12,037 nt of DNA from Chloroflexota bacterium (GCA_005883775.1 VBEU01000072.1:1-12037); one strand, 5' to 3'. Numbered from the stretch's first letter, positions 1-7,031 are shown. The notes: generated from the letters alone by a model not told the origin. Numbers and translations are program-made.

Positions 1-1
1 C

Positions 2-160
2 AAGAACTACGAGCACGTCGTCGTCGTTGCGCGGCCCGAGCGATACGCCGCGGTGCTCGACGAGCTGAAGCAGCGTAGCAACGTGTCGCTGGAGACGCGC
101 CGCGTGCTCGCCTCCGAAGCCTTCAGCCACACCGCCGCGTATGACGCGGCGGTTGCCTAG
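2..160 (+). CDS. purH: PurH N-terminal (IMP cyclohydrolase) part, 3' end only, stopped by in-frame TAG
   Basis: Bases 2-160 encode the last 52 residues of the MGS-like IMP cyclohydrolase domain of PurH. This domain closes the purine ring in the final step to IMP. The tail HTAAYDAAVA is the characteristic end of this domain in bacterial PurH (compare the usual AHTAAYDAAIA). The upstream part lies outside the window. A TAG at 158-160 ends the frame exactly where bifunctional PurH continues through a short linker into the transformylase domain. The next domain starts at 182 in the same frame. The codons between (161-181: R F A S E A G) look like normal PurH linker. Identification is firm. Whether this is a genuine stop, a recent nonsense mutation, a readthrough site or a base-call error cannot be decided from this sequence. 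Confidence 0.85.
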   Translation, partial: KNYEHVVVVARPERYAAVLDELKQRSNVSLETRRVLASEAFSHTAAYDAAVA

Positions 161-181
161 CGCTTCGCGAGCGAGGCGGGG

Positions 182-1153
182 GTGCAGTTCCCGGACGAGC
201 TCACGCTCTCGCTCCGCAAGGTTCGCGACCTGCGTTACGGAGAAAATCCACACCAGCAAGCCGCGATGTACGCCGTGCGCGGCGAGGACGGCGCCATGAC
301 AGCGATGCAGCAGCTGCACGGCAAGGCGACCAGCTTCAACAACATGCTCGACATCAACGCGGCATGGCGTGTGGCGATCGACTTTGCACAGCCGACCGTG
401 GCGATCATCAAGCACCAGAACCCGTGTGGCGTCGCGTCGGACAACGAGATCACGAAGGCGTACCGGCGCGCGTTCATGTGCGACTCGGTCTCGGCATTCG
501 GCGGGATCGTCGGAGCGAATCGGATCGTGACGCGGGAGCTCGCCGAGGCGATGGAGGGCACGTTCTACGAGGCGATCATCGCGCCGGGCTACGAGGACGA
601 GGCGTTACCGATCCTGCGGCAGCGCCGCAATCTCGAAATACTTGCCGTGCCCGGCCACGCCATCGTCGGCGGACGGCTTGCGCGCAAAGATGGCGGCGCC
701 TTTGACTACAAACGGATCGCCGGCGGCATGCTCGTGCAGACTCCCGACGAGTCCGCGGCCGACGAGGGCAACTTCAAGGTCGCCACGGAGCGCACGCCCT
801 CGCTCGAGGAGCTCACCGACCTCCTCTTTGCATGGCGCTGCGTGAAGCACGTGACCTCGAACGCGATCGTTCTCGCGAAGGGACTCGCAACCGTCGGGGT
901 CGGCCCGGGCCAGATGTCACGCGTCGTGGCCGTCGAGACGGCGGTGCGCAAGGCCGGCGAGAACGCCCGGCTCGCGGTCATGGCGTCGGACGCGTATTTC
1001 CCGTTCCCAGACGGCATCGAAGTCGCGGCTCGGGCGGGCGTGACCGCGATCATCCAACCGGGCGGGTCGCTCCGCGACGCGATGATGATCGATACGGCGA
1101 ACAAGAACCACATGGCGATGCTCTTCACCGGCCGGCGTCACTTCAAGCACTGA
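182..1153 (+). CDS. purH: AICAR transformylase domain of PurH as a separate 323-aa reading frame
   Basis: This frame encodes phosphoribosylaminoimidazolecarboxamide formyltransferase, which transfers a formyl group from 10-formyl-THF to AICAR in cytosolic purine synthesis. Visible family motifs are RYGENPHQ (residues 18-25), the LHGK-SFNN segment (45-54), the catalytic Lys-His of KHQNPCG (77-83), the DSVSAFGGIVG block just after residue 100, and the C-terminal IIQPGGSLRD and FTGRRHF. Its length matches the isolated domain of the usual ~520-aa fusion. The GTG at 182 follows GAGGCGGG (173-180) at SD-like distance, so independent initiation is possible. It is in the same frame as the upstream cyclohydrolase part, separated from it only by a TAG. 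No residue key to the domain appears lost. It needs the folate cofactor made by the enzymes at 9965-11323. Confidence 0.9.
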   Translation: MQFPDELTLSLRKVRDLRYGENPHQQAAMYAVRGEDGAMTAMQQLHGKATSFNNMLDINAAWRVAIDFAQPTVAIIKHQNPCGVASDNEITKAYRRAFMCDSVSAFGGIVGANRIVTRELAEAMEGTFYEAIIAPGYEDEALPILRQRRNLEILAVPGHAIVGGRLARKDGGAFDYKRIAGGMLVQTPDESAADEGNFKVATERTPSLEELTDLLFAWRCVKHVTSNAIVLAKGLATVGVGPGQMSRVVAVETAVRKAGENARLAVMASDAYFPFPDGIEVAARAGVTAIIQPGGSLRDAMMIDTANKNHMAMLFTGRRHFKH

Positions 1154-1176
1154 TCCTCGATCGAGCGACGAGGGGC

Positions 1177-1267
1177 GCAGCGTGGGGGGCCTTCCGAGCG
1201 AGCGGCCCCTAGACGGCTGAACATCGCGGTCCCACGAGGGGCCGAGCGAGGAAGACTCCCACGCTGC
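1177..1267. repeat. Long imperfect hairpin between convergent purH and phosphotransferase genes
   Basis: GCAGCGTGGG (1177-1186) is an exact reverse complement of CCCACGCTGC (1258-1267). Inside it, TTCC (1192-1195) can pair with GGAA (1250-1253), and GGCCCCT (1204-1210) with AGGGGCC (1237-1243). Both strands carry an unpaired GAGCGA between these blocks. The element lies between the stop of purH and the stop of the convergent phosphotransferase. A bidirectional transcription terminator without a T-tract is the simplest reading. A dispersed repeat of the genome is the alternative. The rest of 1154-1290 shows no gene. Confidence 0.5.
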
Positions 1268-1290
1268 GGCACCGCGGCCTCCGCGCGACG

Positions 1291-2061
1291 CTAGGCCAGC
1301 GCGCGTTCGAACACGGCGCGGTGCTCGTCGAGGTACCTGACGTCCTCCTCCACCATCCGTCGCGGCGTACCCCGGTCAACGAGGGTGGTGAAGCCTGGAT
1401 CGCCAAGTCTCGCTTGGTCCTCCATGAACTTGGCGATAAAGATCGCTCGGGCACGGACGGCGTCGATCAGGCCGGTTCGGTCCGTGAGGTGGTACGCCTC
1501 GCAAAAGCTGCGGAGCCGTCGCGCACGTTCGTCGACGTCTGGCACGGCGGTCGCGCCGGCTATCAGGGGAACCCAGCAAAATGCCGCATTGGCCACGTCC
1601 CAAAGCCGCGGGCCCGGCCCTGCGAGATCCCAGTCCAGGGTGAGGGCATACCGGCCGTCGCGGAACAGCGCGTTCCACGGCGACCAATCGTTGTGGCAGA
1701 TGATCTCGTGAGGGTCCGGACTGACGAGCCGCCACCACGCACCGGCCGGCGGCACGAACTGGGCGACGAGGTCGTGATAGCGGCGCAGATGCCGCGCTGC
1801 GCCGACCATGTGATCCTCGCGAAACACCGCGTCCGGAAGCGGCACGGGGTGGCCAGGGTAGACCTCGCCCTCGATGAAGCCGAGGATCTCGCGTCCCTTC
1901 GCGTCGGTGCCGATCACACGCGGCGCGTCGAATCCTTCGCGCTCGAGAAATCGCAGGAGCGCATGCACGGATGGAGTCCACGGACCGGCGCGGCGGTGCA
2001 CAGTGTCGCCGATACGGACGGCGTCATTCAGGTTTCCGCCGAGAGATCGTTCTTCGGCCAT
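1291..2061 (-). CDS. APH-family (aminoglycoside/choline kinase-like) phosphotransferase
   Basis: This is a 256-residue protein of the phosphotransferase enzyme family with a kinase-like fold. The catalytic loop is HNDWSPWN (residues 123-130; Asp125 base, Asn130), and the metal-binding DWD is at 143-145. The N-terminal GGNLNDAVRIGDTVHRRAG matches the start of the family's nucleotide-binding lobe. For that reason I place the start at the ATG at 2061 rather than an in-frame upstream start that would add 30 residues of unrelated composition and overlap the divergent gene. The substrate is unknown. Family members act on aminoglycosides, choline, homoserine, fructosamine or macrolides, so a resistance label would be unjustified. 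It converges on purH and diverges from the GIY-YIG gene. The stop codon is TAG. Confidence 0.85.
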   Translation of the reverse strand: MAEERSLGGNLNDAVRIGDTVHRRAGPWTPSVHALLRFLEREGFDAPRVIGTDAKGREILGFIEGEVYPGHPVPLPDAVFREDHMVGAARHLRRYHDLVAQFVPPAGAWWRLVSPDPHEIICHNDWSPWNALFRDGRYALTLDWDLAGPGPRLWDVANAAFCWVPLIAGATAVPDVDERARRLRSFCEAYHLTDRTGLIDAVRARAIFIAKFMEDQARLGDPGFTTLVDRGTPRRMVEEDVRYLDEHRAVFERALA

Positions 2062-2094
2062 CGCGAGGGAGGGTACGCGAGCACAATCGCGCGT

Positions 2095-2107
2095 TAGGCT
2101 CCGCTGC
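2095..2107 (+). promoter_or_regulatory. Candidate -10 element for leaderless GIY-YIG transcript
   Basis: TAGGCT (2095-2100) fits the TANNNT pattern of a sigma-70 -10 box and lies 7 nt before the GTG start at 2108, which puts the expected transcription start at or next to the start codon. No convincing -35 hexamer is seen about 17 nt upstream. The AGG within the box could instead act as a weak Shine-Dalgarno sequence. Confidence 0.35.
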
Positions 2108-2887
2108 GTGCTCGCCGTCGCGCCCGCCGACCTCGCGAAGCTGCCGGCCACGCCCGGCGTCTATCTCTTAGTCGACGCGCGCGGTCGTCTGCTCTACATC
2201 GGGCGCGCCTCGAGTCTGCGGTCTCGGGTCCGCAGCTACTGGTCGGTGGGACTCGACCGGCCCGGGCTCCGGCGGATGGTGCGCCGGGTCCGCCGCGTCC
2301 TCGCCGGCTCCTGCGTATCCGAGCACGAAGCGGCGCTGCTCGAACGGACGCTCCTCGAGCGCCTTGATCCGCCGTTCAACCGGACAAGCGGAGTGGAGAC
2401 GGTGGTCGGTGTGCGGTTGAGCACGACCCCACCGGCGATTTCGGCCGTGGTCGAGCTTGCACCGCGAGTCGGTCGAGTCTTCGGCCCGTACCTCGGCTGG
2501 GCGCCGACGTACGCGGCAGCGGCCGCGCTCGTGCGCCTCTTTCCCGTCCATTTCTGCCGTCCTGCCGGGGAGCTGGATAGCGTCCAGCGCGATCTCGCTC
2601 GGATCCGCGGGGTATCGGAGAACGATCTCGCCGATCTCTCGCAGCGTGCGGCAGGTGTGCTGGACCGCAACCGGTCCGCCGTGATCGACGCCGTCGACCG
2701 CGTGCGCCGAGACCGCGAGCACGCAGCGGAGCTGCGCCTGTACGAGCGAGCCTCCGAGCTGCAGCGGCAGATCGACGGTCTTCTGTGGATCACCCAACGG
2801 CAGAACTTCATGCGGCTCGGTGAAAGCGGCGAGCGCTGGATCGTTGACGAGTCGCGGATCGATGAGGTCGTCTCGGCGATCGGCTGA
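2108..2887 (+). CDS. UvrC/Cho-like GIY-YIG nuclease lacking the C-terminal nuclease half
   Basis: With the GTG at 2108 the product has 259 residues. The GIY-YIG domain is at about residues 12-92: GVY (17-19), YIG (30-32), arginines in LRSR (37-40), the acidic helix SEHEAALLE (71-79) and the closing Asn91. Next comes FGPY (126-129) through LFPVHFC (144-150), which matches the segment following the nuclease domain in UvrC. A charged, probably helical UVR-like stretch (about 195-232) follows. The RNase H-like endonuclease and HhH domains of full UvrC (about 600 aa) are absent, so it resembles Cho-type stand-alone 3'-incision nucleases. The likely role is DNA repair incision. Upstream in-frame starts from 1874 overlap the divergent gene and add no recognisable domain. 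Its stop lies one base from that of the convergent PIG-L gene. Confidence 0.82.
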   Translation: MLAVAPADLAKLPATPGVYLLVDARGRLLYIGRASSLRSRVRSYWSVGLDRPGLRRMVRRVRRVLAGSCVSEHEAALLERTLLERLDPPFNRTSGVETVVGVRLSTTPPAISAVVELAPRVGRVFGPYLGWAPTYAAAAALVRLFPVHFCRPAGELDSVQRDLARIRGVSENDLADLSQRAAGVLDRNRSAVIDAVDRVRRDREHAAELRLYERASELQRQIDGLLWITQRQNFMRLGESGERWIVDESRIDEVVSAIG

Positions 2888-2888
2888 T

Positions 2889-3587
2889 CTAGGCGAGCTC
2901 GATGTAGCGAAACGCCTCCGCGGCAGGCATGTTCCAGGTCGATCCGGTGTTCTTCCCCCACCAGCGCATACGTTCGGCAAAGCCGCGGCGCCCGCCGACC
3001 TGGCTCTTGTGCGCCCTGAGGGCGGCGATCTTTCCGTCGATCGACCCCGAGATGTCGAACCAGATGTTCGGGTCGCGTGTTCCGAAGAGCAACACACGTG
3101 ATACCCGATGATGCTGCAGTCCGCCGGTGAGCTGCTCGGGGAAGAAGAGATGGTCGCGCGCCGCGATCACACCGTCGAGTCCACTCCATCCGGCAACGCG
3201 GTGGTCGGGGTGGACTTGGTAGTGGCCCCAGGGGTCGTTCGTGAAGACCACATCGGGCCGGTGCTCGCGGATGACGCGACACACCTCGCCGCGAAGATCC
3301 ATGCTCACCTGGAGTTCGCCGTCCTGGTGCCCGAGGAAGACGAACTCTTTGACGCCGATCGCCTCGCCCGCCGCGCGTTGCTCGCGCTGCCTCGTGTCAG
3401 CCATCTGTTCCGGCGTCATTTTCGGATCGTGCGTTCCCTTCTGGCCGCTCGTGATCACGCAATAGGTCACGTGCGTGCCCGCGGTGCGGATCCACGATGC
3501 AAGCGTGCCCGAACACCCGAAGTCGACGTCGTCCGGGTGAGCGAAGATCGCCATCGCCCGCTTTGGGATGGCGAATGAGGTCGCCAC
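2889..3587 (-). CDS. PIG-L (LmbE/MshB-like) zinc-dependent N-acetyl sugar deacetylase
   Basis: This 232-residue PIG-L family protein is expected to hydrolyse the N-acetyl group of a GlcNAc-type conjugate. The metal site is visible as AHPDD (16-20) and HPDH (126-129). The segment DISGSIDGKIAALRAHKSQ (178-196) is the conserved C-terminal helix seen in the MshB/Mca group. The GTG at 3587 abuts the TAG of the upstream glycosyltransferase (TAGGTG) with no good SD sequence, so translational coupling is likely. It is the last gene of a three-gene minus-strand operon. Next to an MshA-like glycosyltransferase, the natural reading is deacetylation of that enzyme's GlcNAc product, as in mycothiol or bacillithiol synthesis. 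The acceptor is unknown and a glycolipid or amide-hydrolase role is possible. Confidence 0.88.
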   Translation of the reverse strand: MATSFAIPKRAMAIFAHPDDVDFGCSGTLASWIRTAGTHVTYCVITSGQKGTHDPKMTPEQMADTRQREQRAAGEAIGVKEFVFLGHQDGELQVSMDLRGEVCRVIREHRPDVVFTNDPWGHYQVHPDHRVAGWSGLDGVIAARDHLFFPEQLTGGLQHHRVSRVLLFGTRDPNIWFDISGSIDGKIAALRAHKSQVGGRRGFAERMRWWGKNTGSTWNMPAAEAFRYIELA

Positions 3588-4850
3588 CTATACGTTCACC
3601 TTGCGCTCGTCGAGCACGCGGTCGTACAGATCCACGATCCGGTCCCCGACGCGGCGCCAGGTGAAGTGTTCCGCGCGGTCGCGCGCGCCGTGGGCCAGGT
3701 GCATGCGGAGGCGGGCGTCGGTCAGGACCTCCGCCATCGCATCGGCGAGTGCCTGGTAGTCGCCGGCCGGCACGAGAAGTCCCGACCGACCGTTTTCGAT
3801 GATCGTTTGGAGACCTCCGACGCGGGTGCCGACCACGGGCGTGCCGCACGCCATCGCCTCGAGCGCGACGAGGCCGAAGGACTCGGTCAGTGACGGCACC
3901 GCGCACAAATCCGCGGCCGCGTAGTAGAGGGCCAGGTCCTCCTGCCCGCGTGAGCCGACGAACGAAACGTTCGACTCAAGGCGATGTTCGTGGACAAGAC
4001 GACGCAGCTCCAGGATCTTTTCTGTTTCGGGCGCGTCGTCGCCGGGATCGAGGGCGCCGCCGACCACGAGGAGACAGACGTCGCTTCTCATGTCGGGATG
4101 ACGCTGAAAGAGAAGGCCGAGCGCGCGCAGGAGCACGTCGATCCCTTTGATCTGCTCGATACGACCGACGAACAGGATGAGCCGCTCGCACTGATCGCGC
4201 CCGAGCTTCTCGCGCGCATCGACCTGTCGGACCGGGTGGAAGAGCGTCGGATCAACGCCGCACGGAATGACCGCGACGCGCGAGGCATCGGCGCGGTAGA
4301 GACGCCGCAGCTCGCCGAGCTCGATCTCGCTGGCCGCGACGACGGCCGCGGATTTCTTGACCGCCTCACGTTCGATCTCGATCCGGATGTCGCTCTCGCC
4401 GTCGATGTCCTCGTCCATGACCTCTCGCTTCACGAGACCGAGGGTGTGGAACATCTGCACGACCGGGACGTTCCATGTCTGCTCGAGGCTGCGCGCGACC
4501 TTCGCCGAGAGCCAGTAATGCGCGTGCACGAGGTCGTACGACTTTTCCTCCGACGCTGCGTGTTCGATGAGCTTGTCGGTGAACTCGTCGAGGTGCTCGT
4601 ATACCTCCATCTTCGGCCAGTAGCCGATGGGGCCCGACTGGATATGGATCACGCGCGCGTTCGGACCGAGCTGCTGGATCCGTGGGTCGTCCTTCTCGCG
4701 CCAACGTGTGAAGACATCGACCTCGACACCGCGTGTGCCGAGGTCGCGCGCAAGTTCGCGCACGTAGACGTTCATGCCACCGGAGTCGCGGCCGCCAAGC
4801 TTCGCAAGGGGACACGCGTGGACCGAGACCATCGCGATCCGGCGGGTCAC
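3588..4850 (-). CDS. GT4 family glycosyltransferase, MshA-like
   Basis: This is a 420-residue retaining GT-B glycosyltransferase. The N-terminal SVHACPLAKLGG and RDSGGMNVYV (9-30) closely match the SVHTSPL...GDAGGMNVYV signature of MshA, the D-inositol-3-phosphate N-acetylglucosaminyltransferase of mycothiol synthesis. HAHYWLS (109-115) is also typical. The C-terminal donor domain has VGRIEQIKG (228-236; Arg230 and Lys235 would hold the diphosphate) and the EX7E motif E323-E331. I chose the GTG at 4850 because it overlaps the upstream stop in the GTGA arrangement and gives the family's N-terminus. The frame stays open much further upstream, but that is antisense-like shadow of the preceding gene. 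UDP-GlcNAc as donor is inferred from family and operon. A sucrose-synthase-like or polysaccharide role is the alternative. Confidence 0.88.
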   Translation of the reverse strand: MTRRIAMVSVHACPLAKLGGRDSGGMNVYVRELARDLGTRGVEVDVFTRWREKDDPRIQQLGPNARVIHIQSGPIGYWPKMEVYEHLDEFTDKLIEHAASEEKSYDLVHAHYWLSAKVARSLEQTWNVPVVQMFHTLGLVKREVMDEDIDGESDIRIEIEREAVKKSAAVVAASEIELGELRRLYRADASRVAVIPCGVDPTLFHPVRQVDAREKLGRDQCERLILFVGRIEQIKGIDVLLRALGLLFQRHPDMRSDVCLLVVGGALDPGDDAPETEKILELRRLVHEHRLESNVSFVGSRGQEDLALYYAAADLCAVPSLTESFGLVALEAMACGTPVVGTRVGGLQTIIENGRSGLLVPAGDYQALADAMAEVLTDARLRMHLAHGARDRAEHFTWRRVGDRIVDLYDRVLDERKVNV

Positions 4851-5821
4851 GAGCGAGTTGCCTCGAGACGGAGGAGCCAGCGATCCGTCGCACCGAGGTC
4901 GTACTTGTAGGGCTCGCCGCCCCGAAGGAAATCGCAAGTCCGCATGCCTTCCTCGATCGCGGCTCGGATCGCGTACGCGTAGCACGCGATACCGACCGAG
5001 AGGGACGCGAGGGCGACGTCGTAGGCGGCGTTGTAGAGCGCGAAGGTCCCTTCGTAGACGAAGGCGAAGACGACCGCCGCATCCTCGCCATCCACGTTCA
5101 TCACGCCGAGTCGCAGCCATTCCCGCGAACCGAGCATCTCCGCGAGATCGCGGAAGAAGCCTTCCATCTCCTCTGTCATGAACTCGGCCTTCTCGCCGCG
5201 CGACCGCCGATGGAGCGCCACAAACCGATCGAATACCGAGGCGCGCTCGCTGTCGCTTGCGAACCGGAACGCCACCCGGCGTCCCGTCTCGAGGCCGCGC
5301 AGCTTGCGCCGCAGCTCGTGGCGCTCCTTCTTTCCGAGGTGGTCCACGTAGGCCTCGAAGCTGTCGGAAAGGGTCAGTCGTGGCGCGCTGACGAGGCGAT
5401 CGAGCCGCACCTCGTAGCCGGCGCGGCCGAGCCCCGCCGAGAGAGCATCCAGTGTTCCGGAGTCCTCGGGAACGAACTCGAAGATGGCGCGGGGCGATCT
5501 CCTCACGGCGATCCAAGCGGCGAGAGACTCCGCGACGACGGGCACATCCACCGGCTTCGCCACGACGTCCTGGTAGTCGGTGTATTCGCCGCCCGCGAAG
5601 GAAATGGTGCCGTCGTCCTCAAGAGCGAGCGCGGCGATGCCGCGTTCCGCGATCCAAAGCGTGATCTGCTCGCGGCGGTCGTATGCCCGCGCTACACGGA
5701 TCCAGTCAGGCGTGAGAAAGACATTCGGGTCGGCGCGAAGCCTGGCCAGCTCGGACCATTCGGCCTCGAGCGACGCCGGGTCGCGCGCGATACAGACCGG
5801 GTCGGACGTGGTCAGGATCAT
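4847..5821 (-). CDS. BioF2-like (FemAB/CelD-type) GNAT acyltransferase
   Basis: This 324-residue protein resembles the Acetyltransf_6/BioF2-like family, which has a tandem GNAT fold related to FemAB aminoacyltransferases. Landmarks are FLTPDW near residues 35-40, the basic helix KKERHELRRKLR (164-175) and the C-terminal signature FLRGGEPYKYDLG (298-310). No signal peptide or membrane segment is seen. It is the first gene of the minus-strand operon. Its TGA overlaps the GTG of the glycosyltransferase by four bases. By context it probably N-acylates an amino-sugar or amino compound made by the two downstream enzymes. This would be analogous in position, though not in subfamily, to the MshD acetylation step. 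The exact acyl donor and acceptor cannot be read from sequence. Confidence 0.8.
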   Translation of the reverse strand: MILTTSDPVCIARDPASLEAEWSELARLRADPNVFLTPDWIRVARAYDRREQITLWIAERGIAALALEDDGTISFAGGEYTDYQDVVAKPVDVPVVAESLAAWIAVRRSPRAIFEFVPEDSGTLDALSAGLGRAGYEVRLDRLVSAPRLTLSDSFEAYVDHLGKKERHELRRKLRGLETGRRVAFRFASDSERASVFDRFVALHRRSRGEKAEFMTEEMEGFFRDLAEMLGSREWLRLGVMNVDGEDAAVVFAFVYEGTFALYNAAYDVALASLSVGIACYAYAIRAAIEEGMRTCDFLRGGEPYKYDLGATDRWLLRLEATRS

Positions 5822-5838
5822 CCGAGTCTAGGCGAGTA

Positions 5839-5856
5839 CACGTTCGAGTGAACGTG
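5839..5856. promoter_or_regulatory. Inverted repeat, candidate operator between divergent operons
   Basis: CACGTTC-GAGT-GAACGTG is a perfect 7-bp inverted repeat with a 4-base spacer. It sits in the 58-bp gap between the divergently transcribed acyltransferase operon and glycerate kinase gene, and covers the place where the -35 of the glycerate kinase promoter should be. It has the size and position of a dimeric repressor site. The half-sites run GTTC-N4-GAAC, the reverse order of the Gram-positive LexA box, so I do not call it LexA. Confidence 0.4.
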
Positions 5857-5867
5857 CGCGCGACTCA

Positions 5868-5873
5868 TAGAAT
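5868..5873 (+). promoter_or_regulatory. -10 element for leaderless glycerate kinase transcript
   Basis: TAGAAT differs at one position from the consensus TATAAT and lies 6 nt before the ATG at 5880, so transcription should begin at or beside the A of the start codon. No Shine-Dalgarno sequence precedes the ATG, as expected for a leaderless message. The -35 region is poor and overlaps the inverted repeat at 5839-5856. Confidence 0.5.
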
Positions 5874-5879
5874 TCCGCG

Positions 5880-7019
5880 ATGAATCGCGATCCCGCACCG
5901 CGCGTGATCGTCGCCCCGCAATCCTTTAAGGGCTCGGCCGATGCGGTCGCTGTCGCTTCGGCCATCGCGCGCGGCATCCGTCACGCCTGGCCGGGCGCGC
6001 ACATCGAAGAGATGCCTCTCGCCGACGGCGGCGAGGGAACCGTGCGGGCGCTCGTCACGGCGACGAATGGCGGCCTGCGCAGGTCGCGCGTGCACGATCC
6101 GCTTGGTCGCGAGATCGACGCGGAGTGGGGCGTCCTCGGCGATGGACTGACCGCCGTGGTCGAGATGGCTGCGGCAAGCGGTCTTCCGTTGCTCGAGCTG
6201 AACGAGCGCGACGCCCGTATCACGAGCACCCGCGGGACGGGCGAGCTCATCCTTGCCGCGGCGGCGAGCGGTGCTCATCGCATCGTCATCGGCATCGGTG
6301 GGAGCGCGACGAACGACGGCGGCGCCGGCATGGCGCGCGCCTTCGGCTACCGCTTTCTCGATCGAAGCGGCAATGATCTCCCCGAGGGCGGCGCGGCGCT
6401 CGCGAGGCTCGGTCGTATCGACGGCCAGACCGATCCGCGCCTGGTCCGTCCGTCGATCGAGGTCGCGTGCGACGTTCGCAATCCGCTGCTTGGACCGGAG
6501 GGCGCTTCCGCGATCTACGGACCGCAGAAGGGAGCCACACCCGAGATCGTGCGTGAGCTCGATGCCGCGCTCGCGCGCTACGCGGATGTGGTCGAGGCGT
6601 TCGTCGGCAGATCGATCCGAGACGTCCCCGGCGCCGGCGCGGCGGGCGGTCTCGGGGCGGGACTGCTCGCGTTCCTCGATGCGCGCCTTGTCTCAGGTGC
6701 CGAGCTCGTCCTTCGCGCGGTCGGATTCGCCGAACGTATCGCCGGCGCCGACCTCGTCGTCACCGGGGAAGGTCGCGTCGATCAGCAAAGCGGTTTCGGG
6801 AAGCTCACGGGCGCGGTGACGGCGGCCGCGCGCCGCGCAGGCGTACCGGTGGTCGCGATCGCCGGGAGTCTCGGCGCCGGTCACGAGACGCTCGGTCTCG
6901 ACGCGATCGGGATCGCGAGCGAGGATGTCCCGATGACGCAGGCGATGCGAGAGCCGCTGCCCCTAATCGAGCGCGCGGCGGAGAAACTCTTGCGTGCGCG
7001 GCCCGCGATAACGCACTAG
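5880..7019 (+). CDS. glxK: Glycerate kinase, GlxK family
   Basis: This is a 379-residue glycerate kinase (PF02595 type). It phosphorylates D-glycerate with ATP, usually to 2-phosphoglycerate in this family, feeding lower glycolysis and gluconeogenesis. Visible motifs are APQSFKGS (12-19), PLADGGEGT (46-54), TRGTGELI (117-124), GIGGSATNDGG (138-148), VTGEGRVDQQSGFGK close to residue 300, and VAIAGS further on. Length is normal and no key block is missing. The ATG at 5880 is preceded by a -10 box but no SD sequence. The FBPase gene starts 12 nt after its stop, so the two are probably co-transcribed. Together they suggest entry of glycerate (photorespiratory, glyoxylate or sugar-acid derived) into gluconeogenesis. 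Confidence 0.92.
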   Translation: MNRDPAPRVIVAPQSFKGSADAVAVASAIARGIRHAWPGAHIEEMPLADGGEGTVRALVTATNGGLRRSRVHDPLGREIDAEWGVLGDGLTAVVEMAAASGLPLLELNERDARITSTRGTGELILAAAASGAHRIVIGIGGSATNDGGAGMARAFGYRFLDRSGNDLPEGGAALARLGRIDGQTDPRLVRPSIEVACDVRNPLLGPEGASAIYGPQKGATPEIVRELDAALARYADVVEAFVGRSIRDVPGAGAAGGLGAGLLAFLDARLVSGAELVLRAVGFAERIAGADLVVTGEGRVDQQSGFGKLTGAVTAAARRAGVPVVAIAGSLGAGHETLGLDAIGIASEDVPMTQAMREPLPLIERAAEKLLRARPAITH

Positions 7020-7031
7020 CGTTAGCCCGCC

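Noticed and set aside
1291..2061. Phosphotransferase considered as an antibiotic-resistance gene
   Set aside because: The APH fold covers many non-resistance kinases. No mobile element, transfer sign or specific aminoglycoside-binding signature is visible.
1321..2097. A 258-codon open frame on the plus strand opposite the phosphotransferase
   Set aside because: The minus-strand frame has the HNDWSPWN and DWD kinase motifs. This frame is its shadow.
3984..4910. A 308-codon open frame on the plus strand opposite the glycosyltransferase
   Set aside because: It mirrors the GT4 codons, has no domain signal, and lies across conserved catalytic motifs of the opposite strand.
4851..5516. The glycosyltransferase frame remaining open for over 200 codons upstream of the GTG at 4850
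   Set aside because: The upstream translation is an arginine-rich shadow of the acyltransferase gene. The MshA-like N-terminus begins right at the GTG overlapping the acyltransferase stop.
4733..5851. A 372-codon open frame on the plus strand opposite the acyltransferase and the glycosyltransferase start
   Set aside because: It is antisense to two genes with clear family motifs, and its own translation shows no recognisable motif. Long antisense frames are expected at this GC content.
5839..5856. Inverted repeat considered as a LexA box
   Set aside because: Gram-positive LexA sites read GAAC-N4-GTTC. Here the order is GTTC-N4-GAAC, and no SOS gene adjoins it.
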